Source: a virus
Direction: 5' to 3' (one strand)
Virus record (IMG/VR): IMGVR_UViG_3300020473_000025
Location: 16,293 to 80,292 of that record
DNA length: 64,000 bases
Below, one piece after another: positions 9,372-17,346 of the stretch. How positions within the stretch are numbered: the stretch's first letter is position 1; every line of letters starts with the position of its first letter. The translations under genes were made by a program, and so were the position numbers. The notes under the pieces are model-generated. The model searched no databases and was not told the origin of the DNA. It saw nothing but the letters and a program-made list of their open reading frames with translations.

Positions 9372-10337
9372 ATGAGTAAACACACCTTAAGAATCTACGC
9401 GGCAGGCGGCTGCGCGACTAACTTAGCGAAGCCCTTTGTTGGTTTAGAATCGTCTGACATCTACGCTGATATCGATCCTGTTTTTGTAGACACTAGCATG
9501 TCTAACATCGAAGGACCTATCACTGAAGAAATGTGCTACATCCTACCTGACGTAGATGGCTCAGGTAAGGTACGTCGTGAAAACCACCAACGTATCTCTG
9601 ATTCGATCAAAGACATTGTGTCAATTCACCCTCCAGGTGACTTTAACATTGTTATGTTTTCAGCCGCAGGCGGTTCAGGTTCAGTAGCTGGACCATTGAT
9701 TGCTCGTCATCTTCTTGAAATTGAAGCACCATTGATCTGTATTGTAGTGGGTTCTACAGACTCTGCTATCACGTGTACTAACACACTTAATACACTGAAA
9801 TCATTAGATAGCATCTCACAAGCTGCAGAGCTACCTATCACGCTGTTCTACGAAGAGAACGGTGCTGGTGTTAAACGTTCAGAAATTGACAAGCGTGTTA
9901 AAGGCGCTATCGGTTCTATCAGCGCGTTGGTATCTGGTAACAACCGTGAGCTGGATACTAAAGACATTTCAACATGGGTGTATTACAACCGTGCGTCTAA
10001 AGTTGAACCACAACTAAGCCAGTTAGCTATTCTTCGTGACAACACAGCAGTAGAAGGTCTTAATGAACCTATCTCTATTGCTTCATTGTTAGCGGACCCT
10101 GACACGGTGATGCCTGAGGCCGCGCCCGATTATCAATGTATCGGTTATCATCGTGATCAGTCTGGTGAGATCCCTGACATGCACCTTGTGATTTCCGTGA
10201 ACGGCATTGAGCGTATCTACGAAGGTATTGCTAAAGCGCATGGTACTTACGAGAAGTCTACGTCTAAGCGTTCTCTAGACAGAAAGACTTTCGTCGGTGG
10301 TGGCGATCAAGTAACTAAAGATGGCATGGTGCTCTAA
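9372..10337 (+). CDS. phuZ: PhuZ-type phage tubulin
   Basis: Tubulin/FtsZ-family GTPase that forms the filament spindle centring the phage nucleus and carrying capsids in phiKZ relatives. The N-terminus has A-A-G-G-C-A-T-N, the first nucleotide-binding loop of the family. The glycine-rich T4 signature appears as S-A-A-G-G-S-G-S-V-A-G-P at about 97-108, a variant of G-G-G-T-G-S-G as in other PhuZ proteins. The length, 321 residues, is close to the phiKZ and 201phi2-1 proteins. The C-terminus is charged and flexible, as needed for the lateral contacts of PhuZ filaments. The gene stands alone between a divergent gap and a terminator at 10354. Confidence 0.85.
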   Translation: MSKHTLRIYAAGGCATNLAKPFVGLESSDIYADIDPVFVDTSMSNIEGPITEEMCYILPDVDGSGKVRRENHQRISDSIKDIVSIHPPGDFNIVMFSAAGGSGSVAGPLIARHLLEIEAPLICIVVGSTDSAITCTNTLNTLKSLDSISQAAELPITLFYEENGAGVKRSEIDKRVKGAIGSISALVSGNNRELDTKDISTWVYYNRASKVEPQLSQLAILRDNTAVEGLNEPISIASLLADPDTVMPEAAPDYQCIGYHRDQSGEIPDMHLVISVNGIERIYEGIAKAHGTYEKSTSKRSLDRKTFVGGGDQVTKDGMVL

Positions 10338-10353
10338 GTACCCATCCAGAACG

Positions 10354-10388
10354 CATACCGCCTCCCTGATAGGGAGGCGTCTATGCCG
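10354..10388 (+). terminator. Terminator after phuZ
   Basis: Stem CGCCTCCCT/AGGGAGGCG (10359-10367 with 10371-10379), framed by GCATA before and TCTATGCCG after, the genome's recurrent terminator signature. Confidence 0.8.
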
Positions 10389-10406
10389 CTTGTCAGTATT
10401 TTTCAG

Positions 10407-10417
10407 ACCTACATTAC
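10407..10417 (+). promoter_or_regulatory. Early-promoter-like motif ACCTACATTAC
   Basis: Lies 41 bases before the ATG at 10458, directly after the phuZ terminator. It is one of six copies of ACCTAYATTAY in this window and resembles the TATATTAC early-promoter core of phiKZ. It would start the 4-kb small-gene array. Confidence 0.65.
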
Positions 10418-10457
10418 TAGAGCAGTATAAGTAATATTACAGTGTGGAGATCGTACA

Positions 10458-10805
10458 ATGACAGTGCCTAACTACTTCCTGTTCGATATAACAACAGCCC
10501 GTGAAATCGCAAAGCCCTTTATTATAGATTTACAAAAACATCTAAGCGGTAGACCAGAAGTTAATATTGACAAAGTATTAAATCAGTGGTTTGCCGAACG
10601 CCTAGTAATAATGGGCGTATTGCATCATGACAACCCAATTGAAACTGACATGCCCCTAGGTGTGATCCTTTTCCTTAATAGCCTACCTGACGTTATTAAA
10701 GGTTCAGTTGATCAACAGCTCTTTCGTGCCGTAAGTAATCACTGGCATCCGGACACATCAGTTAAAACGTATATTAAAGACCAGACGTTGGTCATTAATG
10801 CCTAA
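10458..10805 (+). CDS. Small array protein 1 (115 aa)
   Basis: First of nine consecutive small genes sharing a plan: N-terminal hydrophobic beta strand (here Y-F-L-F-D-I), a helical middle and a C-terminal beta hairpin (here K-D-Q-T-L-V-I-N-A). No family recognised. It follows an early-promoter motif and has the ribosome site GTGGAG. Members have very little residue identity, so paralogy rests on architecture, size and order. Confidence 0.6.
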   Translation: MTVPNYFLFDITTAREIAKPFIIDLQKHLSGRPEVNIDKVLNQWFAERLVIMGVLHHDNPIETDMPLGVILFLNSLPDVIKGSVDQQLFRAVSNHWHPDTSVKTYIKDQTLVINA

Positions 10806-10820
10806 AAGGACCTACCCCCT

Positions 10821-11423
10821 ATGGCGATAAGTATAATACTCCCTTTACATGAATTTATAGATAACGTAGTACTACGTTCATCGCTATTCTTCTATAACGT
10901 TGATCGCCCTAACCCGGTCAAACGTAATCACGCTAAAGCTATTGTTCATCAGCTAGTTGACGATGCGTTAAGTCACTCGTTCGCATGGGCACCGAGCGTT
11001 GATAAAACATCGAGTCTATTAGAGGAATTTTACCCGTGGATGACAACGCATCCTGTTTTTGGATCACGTTTCTATCAGCAATGCATAGACCCGGTTGATG
11101 CTAGATTAACTGAGATCTTAGGTACTTATGTAACTTACAACACACCTGATGTATGGAGCGTAAGAAAGGATGGCGATAGTATCGTTCTAGAAAACCTAGG
11201 TTCCCATATGAACAACGCTGCTCAAGGTTTTGCTGATAAGTTACAAAGCCTACTTCAAGAAGAATACGCGACGCGTTTAGGTTCATTACCAATACATCGC
11301 AATAATGCAACTACGGGTGATGATCTTAAACATCAAGTAGACTCTACATATGGTGGCCTGACAAACACCGTATTGCGTTTAATGGTTGACAAAGATCTTA
11401 ATTTGACAGGACAGCCCCAGTGA
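10821..11423 (+). CDS. Small array protein 2 (200 aa)
   Basis: Begins with the strand A-I-S-I-I-L-P-L followed by helices, then a Y-V-T-Y...I-V-L-E strand pair near 115-130, where the other array members end. About 70 further helical residues follow, making it the longest of the series. It ends in a GTGA overlap with the next gene, which implies coupled translation. Function unknown. Confidence 0.6.
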   Translation: MAISIILPLHEFIDNVVLRSSLFFYNVDRPNPVKRNHAKAIVHQLVDDALSHSFAWAPSVDKTSSLLEEFYPWMTTHPVFGSRFYQQCIDPVDARLTEILGTYVTYNTPDVWSVRKDGDSIVLENLGSHMNNAAQGFADKLQSLLQEEYATRLGSLPIHRNNATTGDDLKHQVDSTYGGLTNTVLRLMVDKDLNLTGQPQ

Positions 11424-11884
11424 GCCAGATCTCTATCATAGTTAGTTTTGATGATGTGCATTCGTTGTGTTTTAAATACTTAGAACCTATTATAGGTGGT
11501 GCGTATTTGCAGTGTATGGACTATACACTGGTATTGGATTATGAAGTAGAGGTGTTTTTGCTTGGTGAAGATAACCGCTATATGGTTGGTGAAGATGTGA
11601 CCGAGTCGTGGTTAGAAGAACTATGTCCAATGCCTGATATTCGCAGTGCATTAAAGAAAGATATACGACGCTCTATACAAGGCATTATTACCCGTACCCT
11701 AGGCGGCGATAAAATTAACAACCACCATTACGAGTATCAGCGTCTAGGTGATCAGTTTGAATATCTCATTGTAGATAAAGGCGATGTCAGAGATGCCGAG
11801 CTTGCAATGTTGCGACGTTCAAATAACGACCTTAAACAGAGAATACAGAATATGGAGGAAGGTTGGTGGGTCCAAGATACCTAA
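11420..11884 (+). CDS. Small array protein 3 (154 aa)
   Basis: GTG start overlapping the previous stop by four bases. It opens with the strand Q-I-S-I-I-V-S-F-D, has a helical middle with a basic R-S-A-L-K-K-D-I-R-R helix, then a C-terminal strand F-E-Y-L-I-V-D and a short coiled helix (A-M-L-R-R-S-N-N-D-L-K). Same overall plan as its neighbours. Function unknown. Confidence 0.58.
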   Translation: MSQISIIVSFDDVHSLCFKYLEPIIGGAYLQCMDYTLVLDYEVEVFLLGEDNRYMVGEDVTESWLEELCPMPDIRSALKKDIRRSIQGIITRTLGGDKINNHHYEYQRLGDQFEYLIVDKGDVRDAELAMLRRSNNDLKQRIQNMEEGWWVQDT

Positions 11885-12246
11885 TATTAAATATCTCGCA
11901 TGCGCGTGCTACTGAGAATCATTTAAACGGCTCCCTTGCAACTTACAAACTTAAATTCACAGATTTACTAACAATGACAATTGAGGCATTGACTAACCTT
12001 GAAGACTATTATACTAGCGATGAAAAGATCACCGATTACGGATTGATGTATCGGTGTCTTAATCAATACAACGACAGACATCGTAAGGAATACACCTTTG
12101 AGGATATTCATGACATCTGCACGATAGCGCTTAGAATATACAAGACCATTTACCCGGCCATTGGTACATTCTTCCAGCAATATACGTTCAGTAGACTTAT
12201 TGTCTCACAGTGTCTTGGAGATGATCTATATGTTGAGTGCTGTTGA
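11866..12246 (+). CDS. Small array protein 4 (126 aa)
   Basis: I choose the GTG at 11866 because GGAGG lies 7 bases upstream; a TTG at 11863 is also possible. It overlaps the previous gene by 19 bases. N-terminal strand Y-L-I-L-N-I-S, helical middle with many Tyr/Asp residues, and a C-terminal strand D-D-L-Y-V-E-C-C. Function unknown. Confidence 0.55.
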   Translation: MGPRYLILNISHARATENHLNGSLATYKLKFTDLLTMTIEALTNLEDYYTSDEKITDYGLMYRCLNQYNDRHRKEYTFEDIHDICTIALRIYKTIYPAIGTFFQQYTFSRLIVSQCLGDDLYVECC

Positions 12247-12640
12247 GCCAGAAGATAAATTCTTCATCATTGACGTTAGGCAGTATATGTTAAAGCTTGA
12301 TCAGCAAGACGTTCAAGCACTTAACAGCATCAAGATGAATTATCACGATGTATTGCTGTTAGCAGCGACCAGTGCATTAGCTAGTCAGTTTGATAAAGTC
12401 AAAGTCAAGGATCACGTGGAGGGTGAGCTCTACACATTGCTTGATGAGTATGATGAACAGGGCGTGTCGGCTGATAACTACCGTACGTTTATGCATGTTA
12501 TCAATATCACGCTACAAGTAGCATGGCCTATAACCCAGTCTGTAGATAATCTACAACGTAACATTCCCAACATTGAGTTTGTAGATGTTAATATAGTGGG
12601 TGAAACTACTATTGTTTACACATACCACATGGTAGGATAA
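12230..12640 (+). CDS. Small array protein 5 (136 aa)
   Basis: I place the start at the ATG at 12230 (M-L-S-A-V-E-P), with GGAG upstream and a 17-base overlap with the previous gene; the frame extends further upstream inside that gene without better support. N-terminal strand F-F-I-I-D-V, helical middle, C-terminal strands V-D-V-N-I-V and T-I-V-Y-T-Y-H. Function unknown. Confidence 0.55.
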   Translation: MLSAVEPEDKFFIIDVRQYMLKLDQQDVQALNSIKMNYHDVLLLAATSALASQFDKVKVKDHVEGELYTLLDEYDEQGVSADNYRTFMHVINITLQVAWPITQSVDNLQRNIPNIEFVDVNIVGETTIVYTYHMVG

Positions 12641-12651
12641 GAGAATACACA

Positions 12652-13023
12652 ATGATAGTGATTATCGATTTACCTATGGATAGGCCACCCTATCCTCCTG
12701 ATCCCTCGCTGACAGCCGCAGATATAATTGAAGCGGCTACCGCGTTGTGGGTTAATCAATTCATCGATGATGATAACTTTGATACACGTACGGTTGATCA
12801 GGTTGTTGATCATATCTGTAGTCGTATGGGTTTGAGTAGTGGTAAAAGTGAAGTACAGGAGATGATGTGTCATTATGTTAATGACATTATACTGGAAACC
12901 TACGAAGCGGTGGATAAGTCTCTACGCCGCATCATGACAACCTTTGGTAATCGACCATTGATTGACTACGTAGGTACTAGCTTCCCCACACTGCTTGTCC
13001 AAGTTCATCTAGATGACCGCTAA
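12652..13023 (+). CDS. Small array protein 6 (123 aa)
   Basis: Opens with V-I-I-D-L followed by a proline-rich turn (R-P-P-Y-P-P-D-P), then a helical middle, and ends with L-L-V-Q-V-H-L-D-D. Same plan as its neighbours. It overlaps the next gene by 11 bases. Function unknown. Confidence 0.55.
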   Translation: MIVIIDLPMDRPPYPPDPSLTAADIIEAATALWVNQFIDDDNFDTRTVDQVVDHICSRMGLSSGKSEVQEMMCHYVNDIILETYEAVDKSLRRIMTTFGNRPLIDYVGTSFPTLLVQVHLDDR

Positions 13024-13369
13024 TATACTTCTTTTGGACTGTAGTAATTTACAGTCCATTTATGACGTTATGATACCGATATGGCGTTATGAGACTAGAC
13101 GTCCTATCCCCGCGTCGTTGGATAGTTTAACTTCTGAGATAATTAACTACTATAAAACCTATAGGGTTAAACCCGCTACGAGTTATACATCAGTTGCTAG
13201 TTATCTACAGGAGCAATATGAGTTCCCGGTGATAACTCCTATTGTGGAACCTCACTTTGCGGCCTTCTGTAAAGAACTTTATAAATACCATAAACTGGCA
13301 TTTGTATTGAGCTGCGACTATTACTATATATGTATCAAGCACAATACCATGTATTTAGAATTGGAATAA
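13013..13369 (+). CDS. Small array protein 7 (118 aa)
   Basis: Opens with N-I-L-L-L-D-C, a Tyr-rich helical middle, and closes with a hydrophobic hairpin (Y-Y-Y-I-C-I-K then T-M-Y-L-E-L-E). This is one of the clearest cases of the shared strand-helices-hairpin plan. Function unknown. Confidence 0.55.
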   Translation: MTANILLLDCSNLQSIYDVMIPIWRYETRRPIPASLDSLTSEIINYYKTYRVKPATSYTSVASYLQEQYEFPVITPIVEPHFAAFCKELYKYHKLAFVLSCDYYYICIKHNTMYLELE

Positions 13370-13372
13370 GTT

Positions 13373-13759
13373 ATGGATAATAATCAACAACCCTACCCAC
13401 CTACCAGTCCTGTAGTATATATTGTCTCAGTAGAGCGTGGCGTCAAACGACTGTATGAGGCTATATCGGCTGAGGAAACCGTCGTTGAAGATTTTAAGAG
13501 ACTAGTAGCTATGGCTGTCAACGCCGCCTCGTTATCAGTAAACGATGTGGAAAACGATCGACATAATGCTATAAACGACTACCTACACCCATTAGGTCTA
13601 ACCGTCCGTGAGAGAGAGAACTACATCGCCCATGTGGATATGTTTATTCAGGATCTAATAACGGGCTTTCACCAACTCGGTATACGTGATCTAGGGGGTG
13701 TTGAGTTTGTCGGGTTTGATGGAATGGATATTGTCGTTAATGTCTATGCGCAACAATAA
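13373..13759 (+). CDS. Small array protein 8 (128 aa)
   Basis: A short proline-rich leader precedes the strand V-V-Y-I-V-S-V-E; helical middle; closing hairpin V-E-F-V-G-F-D-G-M-D-I-V-V-N-V. It starts 4 bases after the previous stop. Function unknown. Confidence 0.55.
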   Translation: MDNNQQPYPPTSPVVYIVSVERGVKRLYEAISAEETVVEDFKRLVAMAVNAASLSVNDVENDRHNAINDYLHPLGLTVRERENYIAHVDMFIQDLITGFHQLGIRDLGGVEFVGFDGMDIVVNVYAQQ

Positions 13760-13779
13760 TAACAAAAGGAGCACGTACA

Positions 13780-14124
13780 GTGCTTAAATTTATGATTCTA
13801 ACCCTTGATAGCCTATCAGGGTTAATTGCTAGATACAGTGCAGAGGTGAATCCCGATTCACCTGTCGTTAATAACAAAACGCTGGGTTGGTTAAATTCAG
13901 ACATCGATGATTTGATTCAAGGTGGATTTGAACAGCAGACAGACGTCGTACATGCCACGCTAACGTCAATCATCGATGGTATAAGTCACTACCTTAACAA
14001 ATACAATATTGAAGTAACTGACTTTAGAACGATAGAGATTGTCAGTTGTGACGGTACGATACTAGTTTATTTTGGAGAGTTTAATTATGGTGATATTCCC
14101 AAATCACAATGTAAGCATACGTGA
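13780..14124 (+). CDS. Small array protein 9 (114 aa)
   Basis: GTG start with AAAGGAG upstream. It opens with F-M-I-L-T-L-D-S-L, and its closing hairpin I-E-I-V-S-C-D-G-T-I-L-V-Y-F is close in pattern to that of protein 8 (V-E-F-V-G-F-D-G-M-D-I-V-V), the best pairwise match in the array. It overlaps the next gene by 38 bases. Function unknown. Confidence 0.55.
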   Translation: MLKFMILTLDSLSGLIARYSAEVNPDSPVVNNKTLGWLNSDIDDLIQGGFEQQTDVVHATLTSIIDGISHYLNKYNIEVTDFRTIEIVSCDGTILVYFGEFNYGDIPKSQCKHT

Positions 14125-14497
14125 CGTTGTTAGCTTCTCGCTATATGACAATACCACAATAGGTACTGTCTTTAGCAGGGTGCGTATTATTGGGGTGGTG
14201 GATTACGATACCGCCTCTAACGCCATCGATCCGGTAGCGCTACACGAGGATATCATCACTAACCTACCTGAGGGTAGTATCGATGACCCTACAGCGTATA
14301 GCTACGTAAAGGTGCAGATGGAAAATGGCAGTAAGACGTTCATCGGCATGCCGTGGATTAACATGTCAACCCTTGAACGTGTTGGTAGTAGTAAACTGCA
14401 GCTAACTATCGATGAAGTTAATAGTGACGACGTCCCGCGTATCCTAGCTGCGTTAACCTCAAATGGCTTTACGGTATCAGATACTAAGATCTTATAA
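14087..14497 (+). CDS. Conserved-looking phage protein, different fold from the array (136 aa)
   Basis: I place the start at the ATG at 14087 (GGAG 9 bases upstream); a TTG at 14072 is the alternative. Unlike the preceding array members it is beta-rich, with an N-terminal I-R-D-V-V-S-F stretch, repeated short strands, a D-P-x-A-x-x-Y-x-Y-V-K-V segment and P-W-I-N in the middle. It resembles small conserved phage proteins of unknown function. It shares the array transcript and its 38-base overlap implies co-translation. Confidence 0.5.
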   Translation: MVIFPNHNVSIRDVVSFSLYDNTTIGTVFSRVRIIGVVDYDTASNAIDPVALHEDIITNLPEGSIDDPTAYSYVKVQMENGSKTFIGMPWINMSTLERVGSSKLQLTIDEVNSDDVPRILAALTSNGFTVSDTKIL

Positions 14498-14535
14498 TAC
14501 AAAGGTAAACTTTTACAGACCTTTATTTATATAGT

Positions 14536-14637
14536 ATGAGCGTTGTTGAGTTTGAGACCCTCCTCAGTGTTCTTGATCTTGAGCCAGAAGATCGATCCCT
14601 AAAGGTAGTCACGCACCTTTATATTTGTCAAACGTAG
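14536..14637 (+). CDS. Possible small protein (33 aa)
   Basis: A 34-codon frame starting at the ATG at 14536, acidic and leucine-rich (S-V-V-E-F-E-T-L-L). It lies between a degenerate early-promoter-like sequence (CAGACCTTTATTTATA, about 14516) and the terminator at 14645. It has no strong ribosome site, so coding is uncertain. Confidence 0.3.
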   Translation: MSVVEFETLLSVLDLEPEDRSLKVVTHLYICQT

Positions 14638-14644
14638 TGTTTAC

Positions 14645-14697
14645 CCTTCCTACACCTCTCCTCTAGGGTGTAGGAAGGTTTTATGCCGTCTTTTTTT
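14645..14697 (+). terminator. Strong terminator ending the small-gene array
   Basis: Perfect 12-bp stem CCTTCCTACACC/GGTGTAGGAAGG (14645-14656 with 14667-14678), followed by TATGCCGTC and a seven-T run. Confidence 0.88.
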
Positions 14698-14761
14698 GTT
14701 TTCGTTTTTACACCCTCAACCAATACCATGAGCAGAAGAATTAACTAAGACGAGTGTCAAT

Positions 14762-16897
14762 ATGGAAAACCCATTTGTTCTCCCTACCCAAGAGTATGGT
14801 CGAGATTTGAATGTCCTGGAACGTTACTATCAGGATACCGCAAGATACCTAGCCTTAGAGACAGGTTGTTCACATGACGAGTGTTATCAGTGGGTTAAAG
14901 AAACTACCCACCCTTCAAGTGGTAAGTTACCTTTAAAAGATCCAAAGGTACTAAGCCTTAAACGAGATAAGCCAGGTGAGCGTGATAAGTGGGAAACTAC
15001 ATTCCTTGGCTACCTTCAAAAGGTAAACAACGAGAACTTAATCATCAGCCCTACACTAGCAGCATATAGACACCCCGACCAACACGAGTCTATCCTTGCT
15101 AAGTATATCCGTAAGAATGTAGATAAGCGTAATGCTGTTAAGAAAAAGAAATTCCAGTCTACGATGGCAGGTAATGACGCTGAGGCTGGCTTTTACGACA
15201 TCCTGCAATCTACATTTAAAATCAAGAACAACTCAGTGAGTGGTGGTCATGCATCAGCCTTTACACCGCTTTATAACAAATCAACCCATTCTACGTTGAC
15301 ATCTACCTGCCGTTCGGCTACCGGGTACGCCAACGCCAACAACGAACGCTTCTTATACGGTAACCGTCACTATTACGATGTGGATGTGGCAATCCAGAAC
15401 ATCATCTCAATAATCAACAATAGCGATTATAAGACAATAGCAGAAGCGGTAGAGAAATATAATCTACACATCCCTAGTGTAGAGGAAGTCTGTGAGACGA
15501 TTAAATATTCAACAGACCTTTACTGGCGCAACCTGCAGTGGTCTAGCCGTATCCACAGTCTGATATCTAAACTGTCTGATATGGAACGTGTAGCGTATAC
15601 TTACACGGGTAATTTCTACCATCTACGTGAATTAAACCCAGAGTTCACTAGAACGTTCCTAGATCGGTTTACTACGTGTTCAGACACCACGATAGACAAT
15701 CCGGAAACAGTCATCAGTGAAATGGATGGGGATCTTGAAGCGTATGTGGGTATCCTGCACGCTCACGACTTAAAGAATAAACCTATCTTTAAGATCAAAG
15801 AATCTGAACCTGAGACTTATGCACGCATTGCTAGTTCAGTTAACAATATCTTTGGCTTACTGCGAGAATATACAGTATTGTTTAAAGCGTTCTGGGTGAC
15901 CCTCAACCCGCCTGCATCGGTAGCGGTATTACCCGACGCTATACGTCGTGGTGTATTGGTGTCGGATACAGACTCTACTATCTTCACTGTTCAAGACTGG
16001 ACCATGTGGTATAAGAATGGGGTGGTTGACTTCGACGCTAAAACAACGAGCGTATGGGCGTTTGTTGTATACATCGCTCAGATGACTACCATGCACTTAC
16101 TCGCTCTGTTGTCATCTAACATGGGTGTGGCTAAACCTGACTTGTATAAGTTATCAATGAAGAACGAATACATGATGCCCGCGTTGTCATTGACAAGTCG
16201 TGCTAAACACTACGCCTACTACATTAGTGCGCAGGAAGGTAACGTCTATAAGAAGATGAAAACGGATATCAAGGGGGTTGAGCTTAAATCTACTAAAGCC
16301 CCTAAAGAAATCATTGAAAAACTACACAAGTACATCATGAAGCCGATGGACTGGACGCTGGAAGGTAAGAAAATCCCTATTAAAGAAATGATGCAAGAAG
16401 TTGCTGATCAAGAGCACGCTATCATTGACAGCCTTAATCAGGGTAAGATCGATTATCTAACCACCGCCGGTATTAAAGCGGCTGAATCGTACGCTAACCC
16501 ACAGGGATCTAATTACATCTATTACGACTTTTGGAATACTGTCTTTGGTCCTAAGTATGGTGAGGTGCCACCACCGCCGTATAGTACGGTAAAGGTATCG
16601 TTAAATGCTACCTCTAAGACAAAAGTAGCAGAGTGGATACGTAGTATCAAAGATGTCGAATTAGCAGAGCGTCTTGAAGACTGGATGGGTAAGAATAACA
16701 AGCTAACAGGGATAACGCAGTTCTTAATCCCCATGGATGTTATTAGTACCAAAGGGATGCCTGAGGAAATAATCCAATGTATGGATATACGGAAGATTGT
16801 GTTCACCACCATGGCACCATTCTATCTGGTGTTAGAGACGTATGGGGTGTATATGAAAGATAAGAACATCACTAAGCTTGTTAGCGATATCATGTAG
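14762..16897 (+). CDS. Family B DNA polymerase, C-terminal half (palm motifs B and C, thumb)
   Basis: Part of the phage replicase. The 711-residue product carries K-I-K-N-N-S-V-S-G-G at 153-162, a match to motif B of family B polymerases (Kx3NSxYG), and L-V-S-D-T-D-S-T at 399-406, motif C (YGDTDS) with the two catalytic aspartates D402 and D404. A K-N-E-Y-M-M segment at 467-472 corresponds to the KKRY region that grips the primer. The exonuclease domain and motif A are missing here and are found in a separate minus-strand gene at 60583-62520. Together the halves supply every conserved motif. Motif identification is strong; assembly of the two chains is inferred. Confidence 0.8.
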   Translation: MENPFVLPTQEYGRDLNVLERYYQDTARYLALETGCSHDECYQWVKETTHPSSGKLPLKDPKVLSLKRDKPGERDKWETTFLGYLQKVNNENLIISPTLAAYRHPDQHESILAKYIRKNVDKRNAVKKKKFQSTMAGNDAEAGFYDILQSTFKIKNNSVSGGHASAFTPLYNKSTHSTLTSTCRSATGYANANNERFLYGNRHYYDVDVAIQNIISIINNSDYKTIAEAVEKYNLHIPSVEEVCETIKYSTDLYWRNLQWSSRIHSLISKLSDMERVAYTYTGNFYHLRELNPEFTRTFLDRFTTCSDTTIDNPETVISEMDGDLEAYVGILHAHDLKNKPIFKIKESEPETYARIASSVNNIFGLLREYTVLFKAFWVTLNPPASVAVLPDAIRRGVLVSDTDSTIFTVQDWTMWYKNGVVDFDAKTTSVWAFVVYIAQMTTMHLLALLSSNMGVAKPDLYKLSMKNEYMMPALSLTSRAKHYAYYISAQEGNVYKKMKTDIKGVELKSTKAPKEIIEKLHKYIMKPMDWTLEGKKIPIKEMMQEVADQEHAIIDSLNQGKIDYLTTAGIKAAESYANPQGSNYIYYDFWNTVFGPKYGEVPPPPYSTVKVSLNATSKTKVAEWIRSIKDVELAERLEDWMGKNNKLTGITQFLIPMDVISTKGMPEEIIQCMDIRKIVFTTMAPFYLVLETYGVYMKDKNITKLVSDIM

Positions 16898-16905
16898 GAG
16901 GATGT

Positions 16906-17295
16906 GTGGCAGATAATTTTCTAGCATACCCTAGCCATAGAAAAGGAAGCAGTATCAATAAAGTACTGTCTTCTTTCAAAGAAGGTCAGCGTGTCATTGC
17001 TGTGGTTGATATTACAGAGGGTGAGTTTGACATGCCCTATGCAAAGGCAAATGATGTATTGCGTATTAAAACAATTCATCTAGACGGTAGAGTAAATCCC
17101 ATCGAGGTCTATCACGAACTTGGGGCGGTAGAATATAGAACAGCACTGGAGATACCTAAAGGTTTAGATTATAGCCTTGGGGATAAAGCGTTCTTTGTTA
17201 GCGAGCAAGAGATAGCCGCTACAGTTACCAATCCGTTTATGGATAGACTTCCACCTACAGGCGGTCGATACGTTAACCCAAACTATCGTAAGTAA
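16906..17295 (+). CDS. Hypothetical protein (129 aa)
   Basis: GTG start with AGGAGG directly upstream, 8 bases after the DNA polymerase half, so probably co-expressed. The product has a beta-barrel-like pattern (R-V-I-A-V-V-D-I, V-L-R-I-K-T-I-H) and a flexible C-terminus ending N-P-N-Y-R-K. An SH3/KOW-like small barrel is possible but unproven. The transcript ends at the hairpin at 17308. Confidence 0.5.
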   Translation: MADNFLAYPSHRKGSSINKVLSSFKEGQRVIAVVDITEGEFDMPYAKANDVLRIKTIHLDGRVNPIEVYHELGAVEYRTALEIPKGLDYSLGDKAFFVSEQEIAATVTNPFMDRLPPTGGRYVNPNYRK

Positions 17296-17307
17296 GACAG
17301 CATAACC

Positions 17308-17346
17308 AGGAAGATCTAGCACGATGCTAGATCTTCCTGTATGCCG
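17308..17346. terminator. Bidirectional hairpin between convergent genes
   Basis: Perfect 14-bp stem AGGAAGATCTAGCA/TGCTAGATCTTCCT (17308-17321 with 17325-17338), with GCATA before and TATGCCG after. It sits between the plus gene ending at 17295 and the minus gene ending at 17347. Confidence 0.85.
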
